Source: Undaria pinnatifida
Lineage: Eukaryota; Sar; Phaeophyceae; Laminariales; Alariaceae
Direction: 5' to 3'
DNA length: 64,000 nucleotides
Assembly (NCBI GenBank): GCA_012845835.1
Contig: JABAKD010000027.1
Span: 16,134,573 to 16,198,572 of the forward strand
Of this stretch, positions 1-11,750 are shown piece after piece. The notes under the pieces are model-generated. The model was given only the letters and a program-made list of their open reading frames with translations, had not been told where the DNA came from and did not search any database. The stretch's first letter is position 1. Each line of letters opens with the position of its first letter. The translations under genes were made by a program, and so were the position numbers.

Positions 1-138
1 GGGTCGAGTCGGGTCGTGTCTGGAGGTATTGAAAATCTCACGGGTTGAGTCGGGTTGGGTCAGAGGATTTTCAAATATCACCGGTCGGGCCGGGTCGGAT
101 CTGATCTGATCTGATCTGATCGGATCGGATCGGGTCAT
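1..138. repeat. GGGTC / GATCT-type simple repeat
   Basis: The left edge of the window is a degenerate five-base repeat (GGGTC, GGGTT) that passes into a run of GATCT/GATCG units at about 98-135. No coding frame is evident. It continues off the left end, so its full size is unknown. Confidence 0.7.
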
Positions 139-489
139 CCTGCGCGAGAATACCACAAGTCGGGAATACCACCGGTCAGACACTATTACACCGGTGTGAC
201 TATTTCTGCAGTTTGGGTTTTAAGGTTTAGGGCTTTCGATGTTATATTGGCATGGGGTTTCAACGTTAGTGTCAGCGTTTTTATGTACCCGCCCCGACCC
301 GCAAACCAACACACCGCGGGAAAAAAATAAAACCAACTTGCGAAGTAGAGCGCCTGGCCTGTTATTGTCTCCTACATACTCGTGTGTCTACAAAACGTAG
401 CTTGCGAAGGGAAGCATCATACCACTTAATCGATCGGATTCACGGCTGACGTGCTTCTAATAACATTACAAAATAACTGCTCTCGCATC

Positions 490-660
490 TGTGAGAGGCT
501 TGTCTTTTTCAAGATAGCCTCTCCTATCTGTTTACAAAAAAAGCTATGCTCGTACCATCCATGCGAGAGGCTTGCCATTTTCAATTTATCATCCGCCTAT
601 CATATTACACAACAGTTACGCTCGTATCACAAGAGAGGCTTGCCTTCTTCAAGGTCTCTT
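490..660. repeat. Three imperfect ~70 bp tandem units at LRR gene 3' end
   Basis: Three units carrying GAGAGGCTTG followed by an (A/T)TTTC or TTCTTC segment begin near 493, 565 and 633. The third unit overlaps the last codons of the minus-strand LRR gene (the part reading KKASLS), so the two outer units look like copies of the gene's terminal coding segment placed just downstream of it. They have diverged and are not open in frame. Confidence 0.6.
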
Positions 661-3600
661 CCCCAAGCGCGTTGCCCTCGCTAGCATCCACCTCTAACCC
701 CGGCTTCTCTCCCAGCATGCGCAGCAGCAGCAACCCGGCGCGCTCCCCCAGACCGCACCGATTCAGGGAAATACTCTGAACGGTCCTGCTCCTGAGCACC
801 GCCTGGCACAGGTACGCCAGACCTTCCTCATCAATAGGGTTGCCATCCAAGATCACCCGCAGCAGCCAGTCGTGGGAGGAGATGATACCGGCCACGAGAC
901 AAACGTCTGCTGTTGACGGTAGCTGCGCCACGCAACGGAGGAGGAAGGGGGGGTGCTATCATCAGGCATATGATGGAGGAGGAGGGGGGGGGGCAGGTGC
1001 GGGGCATCACCAGACCCATAGTGGAGGTGGGAGGGGAAGAGGGATGGTGAATCGCCGGGATTTTAGTGGAGGGGGGCAAACGAGCAACGCACGGGGGGGG
1101 GGGGGGGGGGCAAACATTTACGTGGACGGTAGCTGCGCGACGAAATAGAGGGGGAGGGGGAGGAGGAGGGGGGGGGGGGTCAGAGAAAGAGAGGGGGTGG
1201 GGCGGGGCATCACCATGTGTATGATGGCGTATGAAGGCGATGGCCAAACGCTAGGGCTGGGAGTTGGCTGACAAATAGTCGCCGACTAGGTTTTACAGTT
1301 AGCTGCGCAACGCAACAGAGGACGAACAGGAGAGGGAGGAGGAGGGCCCGGGGTATCCAGGAGTACGACGCCGAGGGCCAGACGAACAGCGAGGGGTGGG
1401 GGCGGTGCTCGTGCGAAGTTCGAATAACGCCTTTCAACGTATAGCGTCACAACTCCCTCACGTTTTGAGGGAAAACGCTTGGAAAGACGAAGCGTTGATT
1501 TTATCTTGGGAAAACGCTTAGGAATGCGTAAACCCTGACCCTAACCCTAACCCTAACCCTACCCCTAACCCCAAGTTGAGGGAAGTTTGAATAGGACAAT
1601 TCTTGCAGCACATAACTATTTGGGGGGGGAAACATGGCACCATGTCTCTTTGATCTCCTTACTCAGCAAAACACGTAACACATAAACCGGGAAGAAAAAC
1701 ACAATACACATAAGCCTACCTGGCAGGGCACCGTGCCCTTCGGTCTGACCAGCTTGAGCTCCTTTTGACCCTTCGAAATTGTCCACAGGTCTATCGACAG
1801 TCCCTGTATCCGCGACCCCTCCCCGGCCATCAGAGCCTTGCCTGCAGCAGTAGTAACAGCAGCAGCAGAAGCAGCAGTAACATTCAGAAAACCAAGAAGC
1901 GATACGACATGCAGAGAAGAAATGAGGTCAGCTGCGAGCGAATACACAAGAGTGTGACTCTCATACCCCCGTTGCACGCTGCAGAAAGTGAATACTCGTG
2001 TACCATGAAACCGAAACCGAAACCGAAGTGGAAGCGGGAACCGATCAGCCCTAACTTGGATGTAGTATGGGGCCATTTTCCAAGCAGTTTTAACACCATG
2101 CCGCTTCGCATACTCTCACCAACGCCGTCTTGCCCGCCCACGATATATCGCGGGGGGCGATAAATCGCAACCCACGTGCCCCCCCCCAAGCCCCCACATC
2201 CCCAAGCCACTTAGGTTGCTATCAACTCCAAGTCAGTCCAAAATAAGACATAGAACATAAAATCTACCGCACAACAATACAACCGCATGACACCAACACG
2301 ATGCCGCTTCACATCGCCTCACCCAGCGCTATCTTGCCCGCCCCCGTGCCTCCCCCAGCCCCCACGCTCCCGGGGCCATTGAGATTCCTGGCGACTCCCA
2401 GCCAGTCAAGTCCTTTGGCCGCTTCCACGCCTTCCGCCAGCCCCACCAGCCCCTCATCGCCCAGGTTGCACATGCTAACGTCCAGCCGGCGAAGGTTGGC
2501 GGAGCGAACGAAGTCGACTAGGAAGCGGCCGATCGCGATGCCGGCCCTAGGTCCGACTGCAGGGTTGTTGGACATGTCCAGGTCCACTATGGAGGACGGG
2601 AGGGACGCCGCTAGAATGATGACGCCCTGAGACATGGAAAAGGGGTTGAACGGTTGATTGGGTGTGAAGCGACGAAGGTTGGACACGCATCGACAAGGTT
2701 GGACGCGAAATGGAAAAGGTTGGACACGTAAAATACAAAACACACACACGCACACACACACAAATGCAGAACGCAGCACCAGGTACATACATTCTTTCCC
2801 TCAGACAACTGTATGGGTGCACACACGCATGAATGACGTTGTATCTATATGATACCCCCGAAAAACACAAATACAAAACGCAGCACCTGGGCTTTCCCCC
2901 CGGCCACTATTAATGGTCTAGACATACTTACAAGGCTATCCGTCGGGATGGGGTTGAAATCATATGACTTCATATCCCTGGGGCGTCTTTATTAATAGTA
3001 CGAAAGGGAGAACATAGACATCCCAATTATATGTATGGGCTACTTCTTTTGCTACTGCTGTGTGCTTCGAATATCTGGTATGGGGTCCGACCATGTGTGT
3101 TTGATTGATGCACTGGACGTGAAAGTGTTGTCGTGGTTCGATCTCCTGCCGTGCACCAACCACGCTCACATATAGCGTTACTACTGGCAGCAAAACAAGA
3201 GCTTGAAACACGGCTGGCGTCATACTGCTGCTGCTGTTCTGCTGCTGCATATTGATTATGTAACAGCACACACTCCACGCACGCACATCTGGTACATACA
3301 GAAGCGCACAAACATACACACACATACAGAAGCACCGTATGTGGCTATCACAAAGGAGAGAAAAACAGCACGGCGGCTACTATACCGTGACTGCCACGTG
3401 GAATACTGAGCCTGAAGGGCCATGGGTGAGTAAGTAGAATAGCAGCGGCAGAGCGACAAGAGACGGAAGTGGTGAGATTTCCAAGTTCACAACAATAATT
3501 ATAAGGGTTTCTATGGGCCCTGCGCCGCTCGGCGAAACCAGGGAGGCGGTAGTATGGGCCTTGTTCTGTGGGTCTTGTCCGGTGCGACTACCTCCCAGAT

Positions 3601-6600
3601 GCGGCGAGGGGAGCACACCAACAACGCGAGAAATAGTAGCTACGTGTCAATCTCCTAGAATGACGGGCGGAGGGAGACACTTTGTACAGCGAGGTGTGTT
3701 ACATGTTCAGTGCAAGTTGTATAACATACGTCACAGGGCTAGGTGCAACAGATACGTATGACATCCAAGAGATGCGCTGCTGCTGTTGCTCTGCTGCTGG
3801 CTTTATGTATAGTTGCGTCTTAGGAGACAGCAGAGGGGGTAAGCCATATTGGACTGATCATGTCGAACAACGGGCGGGAGAACGCGGTGAAAAATAGAAT
3901 GTCAGGCTATTTTTTGAAGAACGAAAGCAATGTGGGGTTTTCCGTGCACCTGATCGCCTCAGCGAGGCGGAACATAACCCCTTGACCAAACGAGCCAGCC
4001 CATCGACGTTGGACGCTCAGAGCACCGCCACGGAGCTCGGCTGGGATCCGGACATGAATCGTAATATACTCAGAGTCCCCTTGCTTGCCCCGCAGCCGAA
4101 AGTGCGAGCAAAAACCGTCGCCCGCCGGAGAACACCATGCCAAAAAAAAAGCGTAACAACTACATAGACCTTTGTATGACGTTCTATATACACCTTTTCG
4201 CCGATGACACGATACAAATTCCTCAGCACGTGGATACTCTCCATGCCTTTGGCGATCACTGTCATCGCAGCAGCATCCACGGTTCGAGCCAACATCCAGG
4301 TCAAATACAACACTCGGCACCAGGTACAAATTTCCTGTCGACTCTTGTATAATATGATTCAAATATGTGACAAGTCCTGTATACCTTTTCGCCGATGCCG
4401 TTCCCTTTAAGGGACAAATTCCTCAGCACTCGGTTCTTCTCCAAACCTTTCGCGATCACCGTCATCGCAGCATCATCAACGAAGTTCAAGCCGACATCCA
4501 GCACCACTAGCCGCGGAGGAGCAGCCCTTAGGGTCAACGCCAACGAATCGGCCCCCGCTAGGCTTCGCCTCCCCCTCCCGGTGGAGGTAACCCCGCAGAG
4601 GCCCGCGCGCGATAGCCGAAGCCGCGCCAAACGAGGGTTTCCAGCTACGAGGCGGCAGACTACGGGGTAGTCCAGGGTGGCGGACAGGGGTTGATCGCTC
4701 AAGTCGATCGTCTGGTACGTTGTGCACGGTTTGCAGTGGGGCGGGAGGCGGGTCGGAGGGTGAGTCAAATTCGTGCCAATCGAGGGTTTCCAGCGATAAG
4801 GCGGCCAACCATAGGGTAGGTCAGGGTGGCCGACAGGGTTTGATCGCTAAGGTCGATCGTCTGGTACATATATAAACGGGGACGGGGTGGGGTGGGGTGA
4901 TGGGGGTGTGAGGAGGTGGGTGGATGGATGGGTGGATTGGTAGGGGGGATGAGTAGGGGGTGGGGGTGGGGGCGGGTAAAGGGGTGGGGGTGTGGGGTGT
5001 GGGGGCTGCGGAGGGGTAGGTGGGTGAGGGGGCGGGGGGATGGGGGTGTGGGGGCATGTGGGGGGCGTGGGGAGGTGAGGGTGGAGGGGGGGGGGGGGGG
5101 GGGGGTCGGTGGGCGTACGATTTTTCTGCGTCGTGGTAACGGCAACATAGCCCACAAGCCCTAGCTGACACTCACCTGAAGGCCCTTAGACGCGGAAGTC
5201 TCCCCTCCCCTCCCCTCTCTCCCCTGCAGCACCTGCGGCGCCAGCGCAAGCTTAGCCATGGTCAGCTTCGTCATCCACAAGTTCCCCGCAAGCGCATCCC
5301 CTAGCGCGGCCGCCCCCACCTCGCTTACCCCGGTATTAGCCAACGACAATGTCGCCAGCCTAGACCCCCCCTCTGCGGCCAAAGCATCCGCGATGGACAT
5401 CACCCCCGCGTCCCCTATATGATTGCCGTCGAGTAAAAGTGTACGGAGGGTTTCGTTTCCTCGGAGGGCGTCCGCTAGAAGGTGTGCACCTGCGGAGCCT
5501 ATGCGGTTTTTTTCCAGGTTGAGGCTGCTGAGGGTGCGGTTCATGATGAGCGCGTCGGCTAGGAGGGCGCATCCTTGGCTGTTGAGAACGGTGTTGGCTA
5601 GGCTGACCTCGCGTATAGTGGTGTTGAACTTGATTACTTCTGCGAGGGCGGCGGTACCCACCTGTAGGTGTGGTGGTTGGGGGGGGGGGGGGAGGGGGTT
5701 GTGGCGGTGGTGATTGTTGTGGTGGTGGTGGTGGTAGTTGTGGTGGTAGTGGTGGTGGCAGTAGGACAACAGGTAGTAGTAAGTAGTAGTAGTATTAATA
5801 GTTATTGTATTGGTGGTCGTGTGCTATTTTAACCCAAAATTCTTCGACTTCGGCATGAATGTTGCAAGATTGTTTGCAGAATTGTTTGCGGGACCAAATT
5901 TTGATGGATTCAAGAAATAAGGTGGCTCTTAGTTCACTACAAGTAATAGAACTTCAAAGAGCCCCAACCGATGCACAGCACTAAAACGACCCCCCCCAAC
6001 CGACAAAGCTCCAACGAGAAACACAAAAGAAGGCACGTGCGAGCCCCTACGAGTAGGTGGATCTGTAGGTGGATGCTGTAGGTGGATGCTGTAGGTGGGT
6101 GCTGTAGGTGGGTGCTGTAGGTGGATGCTGTAGGTGGATGCTGTAGGTGGATGTTGTAGGTGGATGCTGTAGGATAGCACATACGAAGTACAAGGTACAC
6201 AGCGACTCTCTTACCCTGTTACGTGTTTGACGGTTCTTCAATGCACAGATGGGAGGTTATTGTCTCTGCTAGCTCATCCCACGGGTAATATGTGACACGA
6301 TATCCTACCATAGCATCTACGACGCGTACCTACGTATCTTGCAATATCTTTGATAGCATCTCTCAAACCCAGTACCCCTGGTATCTCCTACAATTGCTAT
6401 CGTCGTTTGTTCTGTGTGATATGCGGTCATAAGCTCGCGGTTAATCCTCTTCTATAGCAGATAGCTTCTAGGTGACTAGGTGAATGCCCGTGGAGGCACC
6501 CGGTATCTCTCTCTGGTCTTCCCTTCGCTTGTATTTTGTGCCTTTGTGCGATACTCGTTGTTGAGTTTGTAGTAAATCTCAATACGTATGTATTATACGT

Positions 6601-9600
6601 AGTATCTATCACTACGCATACGCACGACAGACACAAGTCAATTGGAAAAAAGAAACGAAGAAAAGAAAAGAAGGTAAAGGAAAGAAAAGACAAGAAAGCG
6701 AGAAACGAAAAAGGAAAGGAAATAAAATAAAAGACAAAACAAGAAGAGGAAGCAAGGAAAGGAAAAGAGAAAAAATGTATTATTAATAGCAGACCCTAGG
6801 AACTGACTAGAGACGGCATTGGGCTCATAGAGGGTTTCAAGTGCATCATTATTGGCACTGGGGAGAGAGCGCAACAAGGCAAAGAAGTCAGGGCGGTCTT
6901 ACGCTATCTAGTGACGGCCATTGGAAGGCCCACGGATTTCAAGACGATGATATATATGTTCGTCTGGCTGCAAGCCGAAAGGTTTCAAAAAGCGCCCAAA
7001 TCTGATTGCTACAAGTAGTGTTAAAAATGGGTATAGGTCAGGATCATCATATTGTAGGTCACATATTTAATCTAATTCCTACTGTTCAAAGGGAAAACAT
7101 TACACAAATAGCGACTTCAAAATCGGCAGCATGGCGCGCTCGGGCTGCTGGGTTCGAATTAAGTATTAATGGGCATTGCGTACGGCATGCCGGCTACGAC
7201 ATACCAGGTAGAATAACATTTGAGCTTGCGAGTTCGTTCTTGCGTACAAAAAACTTAACTCTTCAAAACTTTCAAGTTCAAACAGCAGTGTGAGGTACAG
7301 CCTGGTACATACTACTTGGCAACATATTTGCAAAGCTTACCGGTACTGTTTTGATGAAAAAATCCTTTTTGGTCGATCTCACACCCATTTTTTCATTTTT
7401 TTTCAATATTTGATTTGTTTTAAAATATTCTGTATACATTGTACATACTGTACATGGTATCGTATTATTAAAAAAAACAAAAATACACGCCAGCTGTGAG
7501 ATCTTTCGTCGAAACTCATCTTTGCAAGCTGCGTATGATACTCCGATCGCGCGTACTACTGGGTGTGTGTCCTCCTTAAGGATATAGGTCGGCGAGTTCC
7601 CTTAGGAATACAGTGTATCTTGTACCAGGATCACCAGGATGATGTTCATCAATCTGTGCGCGGAAACCATAAAACCCGTTTTTGAGGGGGACGTAATCGA
7701 CACCTGTGGAATGCTCCAGTTTATTACAAATTATGTACTCGTATATCCTGTTACATTGCAGTCGTTGTAGTAGTTGTAGTATCCTGTATTATACGATTAA
7801 TGTAGTAGTATTAATAGTCTTATTAGTAGTCGTATGACCGGTGAGGTTAGGGGTGCGGGTAAGGTAGACGGGATAGGTCGCATAACTAAATACGAGCTCA
7901 CTGCTTGCGTATCGTAGTGATAGTAGTAGGTGACGGTAGTATGTACGTGATGGTACTACGTGATGGTAGGGGCGGCGAGGAACGGGGGTGGGATGGGGGG
8001 GGGGGTTAATTGAAACTTGAAGACCACATACGAGGATGAATTGGAGCTACTGCGTGGGTGGCTCCAAAGGTGAAGAGATGATATCACCTGTCGGGTAGTC
8101 TACAACTCTGGCGGATTTGATTTTTGGTGGGGCGGAGGGGGAGGGAGGAGGGAGGGAGGGGGGAAGGGGGGGGGGGGTTGTTAGCTGGGGGGGAAGAGGT
8201 GGATGGGAGCAAACTACGTGTTGTTTTCACGTTAATGTTATAAATACTAGTGGTTCTGTATTCAAGATGAATACTATATACTTCGTATACTTTATCACCC
8301 CCGCCCCCCCGTTTTTTCTTTTTCTTTTTTCTTTTGAACTCCGCCCTCCCCTCACCAGTTATACGACTTACAGGATATACTTGATAAACTGATGCATTTC
8401 CTTTTACAGCTGTCAACTTCTGTCCCCCTCAAGAACGTATTGTTTCCATGCATAGATTGGTTAACATCTCCCTGTTTACCCTGGTACAAGCTACACTGTA
8501 GTTCCAAGGGGAGTCGCCGATCTATAACCTTGGTGAGGACACACACCCAGCAATACGCGCGATCGGAGTATCATACACAGCTTGCAAAGATGAGTTTCGG
8601 CGAAATCTTCGATCTCACAGCTGGAGTGTATTTTTATTTTTATAATATACCATGACTAATTCATAGTGATTTGTGTGGGGATCTTGCGAAATACTGCTGC
8701 TGCAGCTAAATACCAGCTGATAAATACTACTATTAGGCCATTTCTTATACAGTCGGATTCCGCCAGTCGAAAACGGCCTTTTGCGACTAGACTTTTTCGA
8801 CTGGATTCTTCTAGCCCTTCTTCTTATCGTCAGTCGAGTCGATTTTATAGTTTTTGTGCTCTTCCTAGAGGCGGCTGGTGTGAGGGAGTACTGCTGTATG
8901 GCAGTCGAAAATCGGTTCGCAGCTCTGTGCTTCGCGCGTTCTTCGCGAGCAACGCGTGCTTCACGCGCGACGAACCTTCGTCCAAGCGGGTTGGGGGCGT
9001 TAGGCTTAGCCGAAAGCTGCCAAAGCTACGTTCGTGGCGTTGCACTCAGCCGAGAGCCGCCAGAGCTGCAGCAGGCGTAGCCGTTGTTGGCAAAATGGCA
9101 TCGATAACGCGCGCTACTGCTGTCGTGTGATACACGCTGCTGGCGAGCGGAGCTCGGAGTGCGCCACGCTGACTTGCGGCGAGAAGCAACAGCAGTGATA
9201 GCCAAGGCAGAGTCGACGCTGTCGTATGATACTGCTGTGTGGTACCTGGTATGGGTGTGTGGTCATGTGGGTGTGTGTTTTGTGGTGGGATGAGCGATGC
9301 GATGGCTTAAAAAAACAGGTGTGAAACTTTTTCGACTGAGTTTTTCGACTGGATCCCCCAGTCAGAAAACTCAGTCGAAAAAAGTTGAGTCGAAGAAACC
9401 CTTTTTCGACTGTGTAAGACAGCTCGATTTGGGCTTCAGTCGAAAAAGGCCGTTTTCGACTGACAAATCCGACTGTATAAGAAATGGCCTTACGACTAAA
9501 AATGCGTGCCAGATAGGATAGATGTTTTCTATAGGTGTGTGTTCTTGAAGCTAAACTGATATTTCCACCCATTAACATCCAGCACAATCAGTATCCGTGC

Positions 9601-11750
9601 CGATGACGAGCTCTGAGGCAACACATTATAAGACAGAGACACACATTGCAGACACAGCAATCAAGGTGATGTGGTCATGCCATGCCACCGGCCATGAACA
9701 CGAGGGGGAAAAGTGATAATCACCACACCAGCTTAAATGTGGTAAAGGAACGCTTGATGTGTCCGCGCTCAATGAAATTACTTCGTTCGGCATATGTTAC
9801 TTCATTCGGCATGGTATATCGTAAGATACCGTGGTACAGCATCACTCGAAAATCGTGCCTTTCATCGGGAAACAAACAAACGTAGTTTTGTCGGTGCACG
9901 GTTTGAAAGATGAACACCAAGGGAAGATATCTGATGGCCTTGAACCCTTTCGCCAAATGCCAAAAATGATCCGGTATGTACTACAGAAATTTCAAGTAGT
10001 TTGTCTCCAGAAACGCGATTCTAAAGCCCTTTCAGGTACAACATACAATTTACCATCTGGCGAGGGGCAATTTTTGCAGTTTTAAAGGCGACGAAAGGGT
10101 GATGCTCAGCGGATGATGGTGTGCCTTCCCTCGGCCGTAACGTCCTGCCTGTAGCGTCGGGCCGCCCGGACTTCCTCGCCTTGTTATATGCCTTCCCCAT
10201 CACATATCACACATCAAAGTTTAACCTTTAGTTTTTTTGTCTGTTTTTCGTGTTCCCTTGTCGTTTTCCTTCTTTTTCGCTTCTTTCTTTTGCCTGCGTA
10301 TTCATAGCTGTGGTTGGACGCCGATTTTGTTTTGGCGTCGCTGCCCCCCCTCTGCTGGAGAGTCTACGTACTGTACAAACTTCCGAACACGAGCCGTACG
10401 TTGGCTGCCTACAACAAGCCCTGGGGATTGGGGAAAAGTCTGTTTTTTTTTTCGGCGAGCACCAGCGGCAACGGCAGGACCGGAGCAACCATCAGGCCAA
10501 TGGCCTCGCCGAAATAATCTGGGAAATAATCAAGGCGGATATTACATACCTCACAAATGCATTGTATATGCAGGACACGTATGATATTAACAACGATGAA
10601 CAGTAAAACTGACCTCAGGCTGGGTTTCTCCTTGGGGAAAGGGTGCGTTCTACCCTAGCTTTAGTTATACTAAAGCCAGTGTAAAAAAAACGGGTCCCGC
10701 ATTTCTTGTATTCCTCTACTTATCCGCTTGCGTTTCGTGCACTAGCTGTCTGTATGAGGCACTAATACTTTCGATGCTGTGCGCAATCGTGCCGTCATCC
10801 TCGTACTGATTGGAGGTACCTTGCCGCCACAATATAATCTCGTACTCCTGGCGCTGGTACTGCTGACGTCCGGGTCTCTGATCCTCGATGACAGATTCGT
10901 AGCCGAGGCATAGCAGTACCAGGTAACAGTATACGAGTAGAATACAAATTGACGAACACAGGCCAAAGAAAGGCGAACATTGACTTGACATTCATGGGTC
11001 ACGGATATCTTCCTTGCTCAGCTGCAATGCGACCAAATAATAGCAAAATATCCCTGTGCAACTTGGCAACAAGGTACGCACGGCGCGTCATCCCTCATCC
11101 CCCGTTTCTCTGCTCTTTGCTCACCTCGCCAATGGGGTTGTGCGTGAAGTTGAGGGTGACAAGTGTGTCGTTGAACTCCAGCGCTCTTGCCAAGGAGACA
11201 GCGTCCTTGTTGCCAAAACAAAGCAAAAAGCAACAAAAAGCAGAGCTTCAAGGAGATCTTCATTTACAGGCGAGCCTTTTCTTGGTCGTCGAATTTGTTC
11301 TATACGAGTGATACGTCAATACAGTACCAGAGGTAGGTGCACTACAATATGACAAATTTAAAACTACGCAGTCTTTGGTCTTTGAGTATTAATAGTACGA
11401 TATCGGCACAATACGTGAACAAAATAACATGCATCTGACGGCAAGAAGCGTATCCCCGAGAGGGCACAGCACTGCAGCAGCAGTCTTGCAGTATGCTTGC
11501 AAGCTGCAATCACCGTCCGCGATGTAACACTATTCCTGCCATGGGTTTGCCAAAATCGCATGTCGTTGCTACGACTCACATCAGAGGAAAGCCTGACATT
11601 GTACAGGCTCAAAGCTTCCACGATGGTGGAAGTGCTGATAAGCTTTGCCAAGGCAGAGACGTCAAGGCTGGACAAGCTCCTATCTCGGAGGTCTACCTTA
11701 CGTCCACCCTGTAGAATGATGTCCCCTGTGGACGCCTTAGACGTAGCCAT
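605..11750 (-). CDS. Leucine-rich-repeat protein, ribonuclease-inhibitor (RNI/NLRC3-like) type, six exons
   Basis: Exons in transcript order: 11750-11580, 11205-11125, 5661-5176, 4711-4385, 2626-2323, 909-605, giving 557 residues and a TAA stop. Donors are GTGAGT, GTGAGC, GTGAGT, GTATAC and GTGAGG. The first four junctions are phase 0 and the fifth is phase 1. Each join restores an LRR unit: exon 1 ends NVRLSSD and exon 2 opens DAVSLARALEFN; exon 2 ends NPIGE and exon 3 opens VGTAALAEVIKFN; exon 4 ends GIGEK and exon 5 opens GVIILAASLP. Repeats follow the 28-residue RNI pattern (N.IG..G...LA.AL..N..L..L.L). The protein is almost wholly LRR. I see no kinase, nucleotide-binding, signal-peptide or membrane segment, so it is probably a soluble binding protein. 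The start is the ATG at 11750 in good context (GCG ATG G), with no other in-frame ATG between it and the first LRR. Partner and function are unknown. An undetected exon in the 5.5 kb intron 2 is possible. Confidence 0.8.
940..1195. repeat. Purine/G-rich tracts in LRR intron 5
   Basis: Intron 5 of the LRR gene (910-2322) begins with several runs of G of about 8-18 bases mixed with GGAGGAGG. Read on the minus strand this is a long pyrimidine tract. Similar tracts fill intron 3 (4870-5106). No gene is seen in the rest of intron 5 apart from the telomere-like block. Confidence 0.7.
1531..1573. repeat. Interstitial telomere-like (CCCTAA)n block
   Basis: About six tandem CCCTAA units, some altered to CCCTGA or CCCCTAA, lie inside intron 5 of the LRR gene. 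TTAGGG-type telomeres occur in many lineages, including stramenopiles, animals and fungi, so this does not identify the host. An internal site this short suggests a repair insertion or old fusion scar, not a chromosome end. Confidence 0.75.
3907..3981 (-). pseudogene. Orphan LRR-like exon fragment in LRR intron 4
   Basis: On the minus strand 24 codons read GVMFRLAEAIRCTENPTLLS... to a TAG stop. The opening resembles that of LRR exon 5 (GVIILAASLP) and the pattern LAEAI...NPTL is LRR-like. An AG lies just upstream at 3982-3981, but using it leaves a phase that does not match the phase 0 end of exon 4. I therefore read it as a relic or unused alternative last exon, not as part of the main model. 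Confidence 0.45.
4194..4304 (-). pseudogene. Decayed copy of the 3' half of LRR exon 4
   Basis: The minus strand here matches the end of exon 4 (4385-4500) base for base over most of its length, including VDAAAMTVIAKG, VLRN and the closing IGEK with a GT right after it (GTGTAT). It has lost part of the LSLKGNG segment and shifted frame near LDVG, so it cannot replace exon 4. It lies about 190 bp downstream of its parent. Confidence 0.8.
4765..4860 (-). pseudogene. Truncated tandem copy of the 5' end of LRR exon 4
   Basis: It begins after a GTACCAG acceptor, exactly like exon 4 (4711), and reads TIDLSDQTLSATLTYPMVGR followed by LIAGNPRLARI and a stop. The real exon 4 begins TIDLSDQPLSATLDYPVVCR. 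The unit is displaced by 149 bp and carries the intron end plus about 90 bases of exon. Splicing into this acceptor would give a truncated protein, so it is either a relic or a poison exon. Confidence 0.85.
4870..5106. repeat. GGGGT/GGT-rich low-complexity block in LRR intron 3
   Basis: The block is made of GGTGGGTGGATGGG, GGGGGTGTGGGG and a final run of G of about 19. It lies between the exon 4 copy and the end of exon 3 and forms most of intron 3 (4712-5175), giving a pyrimidine-rich transcript. Long proline-rich frames across it are artefacts. Confidence 0.75.
6053..6174. repeat. Minisatellite, GTAGGTGG(A/G)TGCT units
   Basis: About nine to ten near-perfect 13 base units (CTGTAGGTGGATG) lie in intron 2 of the LRR gene. 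Units differ mainly by A/G at one position and one has TGTT. Such an array is likely to vary in length between individuals. Confidence 0.9.
6590..6950. repeat. Dispersed repeat, uninterrupted copy A (empty site of the copia insertion)
   Basis: From TATTATACGTAGTATCTATC through an A/G-rich stretch to AAGACGATGAT this matches 31129-31461 joined to 38575-38659. The match includes CAGACCCTAGGAACTG, GGGCTCATAGAGGGT and AGAAGTCAGGGCGGTCTTA. The two copies differ by scattered substitutions and by length in the A/G-rich part. Copy A shows the sequence before a retrotransposon entered copy B. I see no coding capacity; the family may be non-autonomous. Confidence 0.85.
7452..8655. mobile_element. Fold-back type element with ~300 bp inverted arms
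   Basis: The left arm (about 7452-7765) and right arm (about 8357-8655) are imperfect reverse complements for roughly 300 bases. Shared blocks are CATGGTAT, AATACACxCCAGCTGTGAGATC, ACTCATCTTTGCAAGCTG, TGATACTCCGATCGCGCGTA, GGGTGTGTGTCCTC, TACAGTGTA(T/G)CTTGTACCAGG and TATATCCTGT. The 590 base centre holds G-rich and C-rich tracts and no transposase. I could not find a clear target duplication. Single-arm relatives occur at 26583-26705 and elsewhere. It lies in LRR intron 2. Confidence 0.75.
8736..9489. mobile_element. PIF/Harbinger-like MITE, 754 bp, TTA target duplication
   Basis: The ends are inverted repeats: GGCCATTTCTTATACAGTCGGATT at the left and its near-perfect complement at the right, continuing inward with CAGTCGAAAACGGCC. 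TTA directly flanks both ends (8733-8735 and 9490-9492). A three-base TTA/TWA duplication with GG-starting ends is typical of PIF/Harbinger elements. No transposase is encoded, so it would need a helper. Several extra TTTTCGACTG motifs sit inside each end and may be subterminal binding repeats. Confidence 0.8.

Noticed and set aside
10250-10606. Open frame of 118 codons with a hydrophobic start
   Set aside because: It begins at GTG with no ATG until near its end, lies inside LRR intron 2 and shows no domain.
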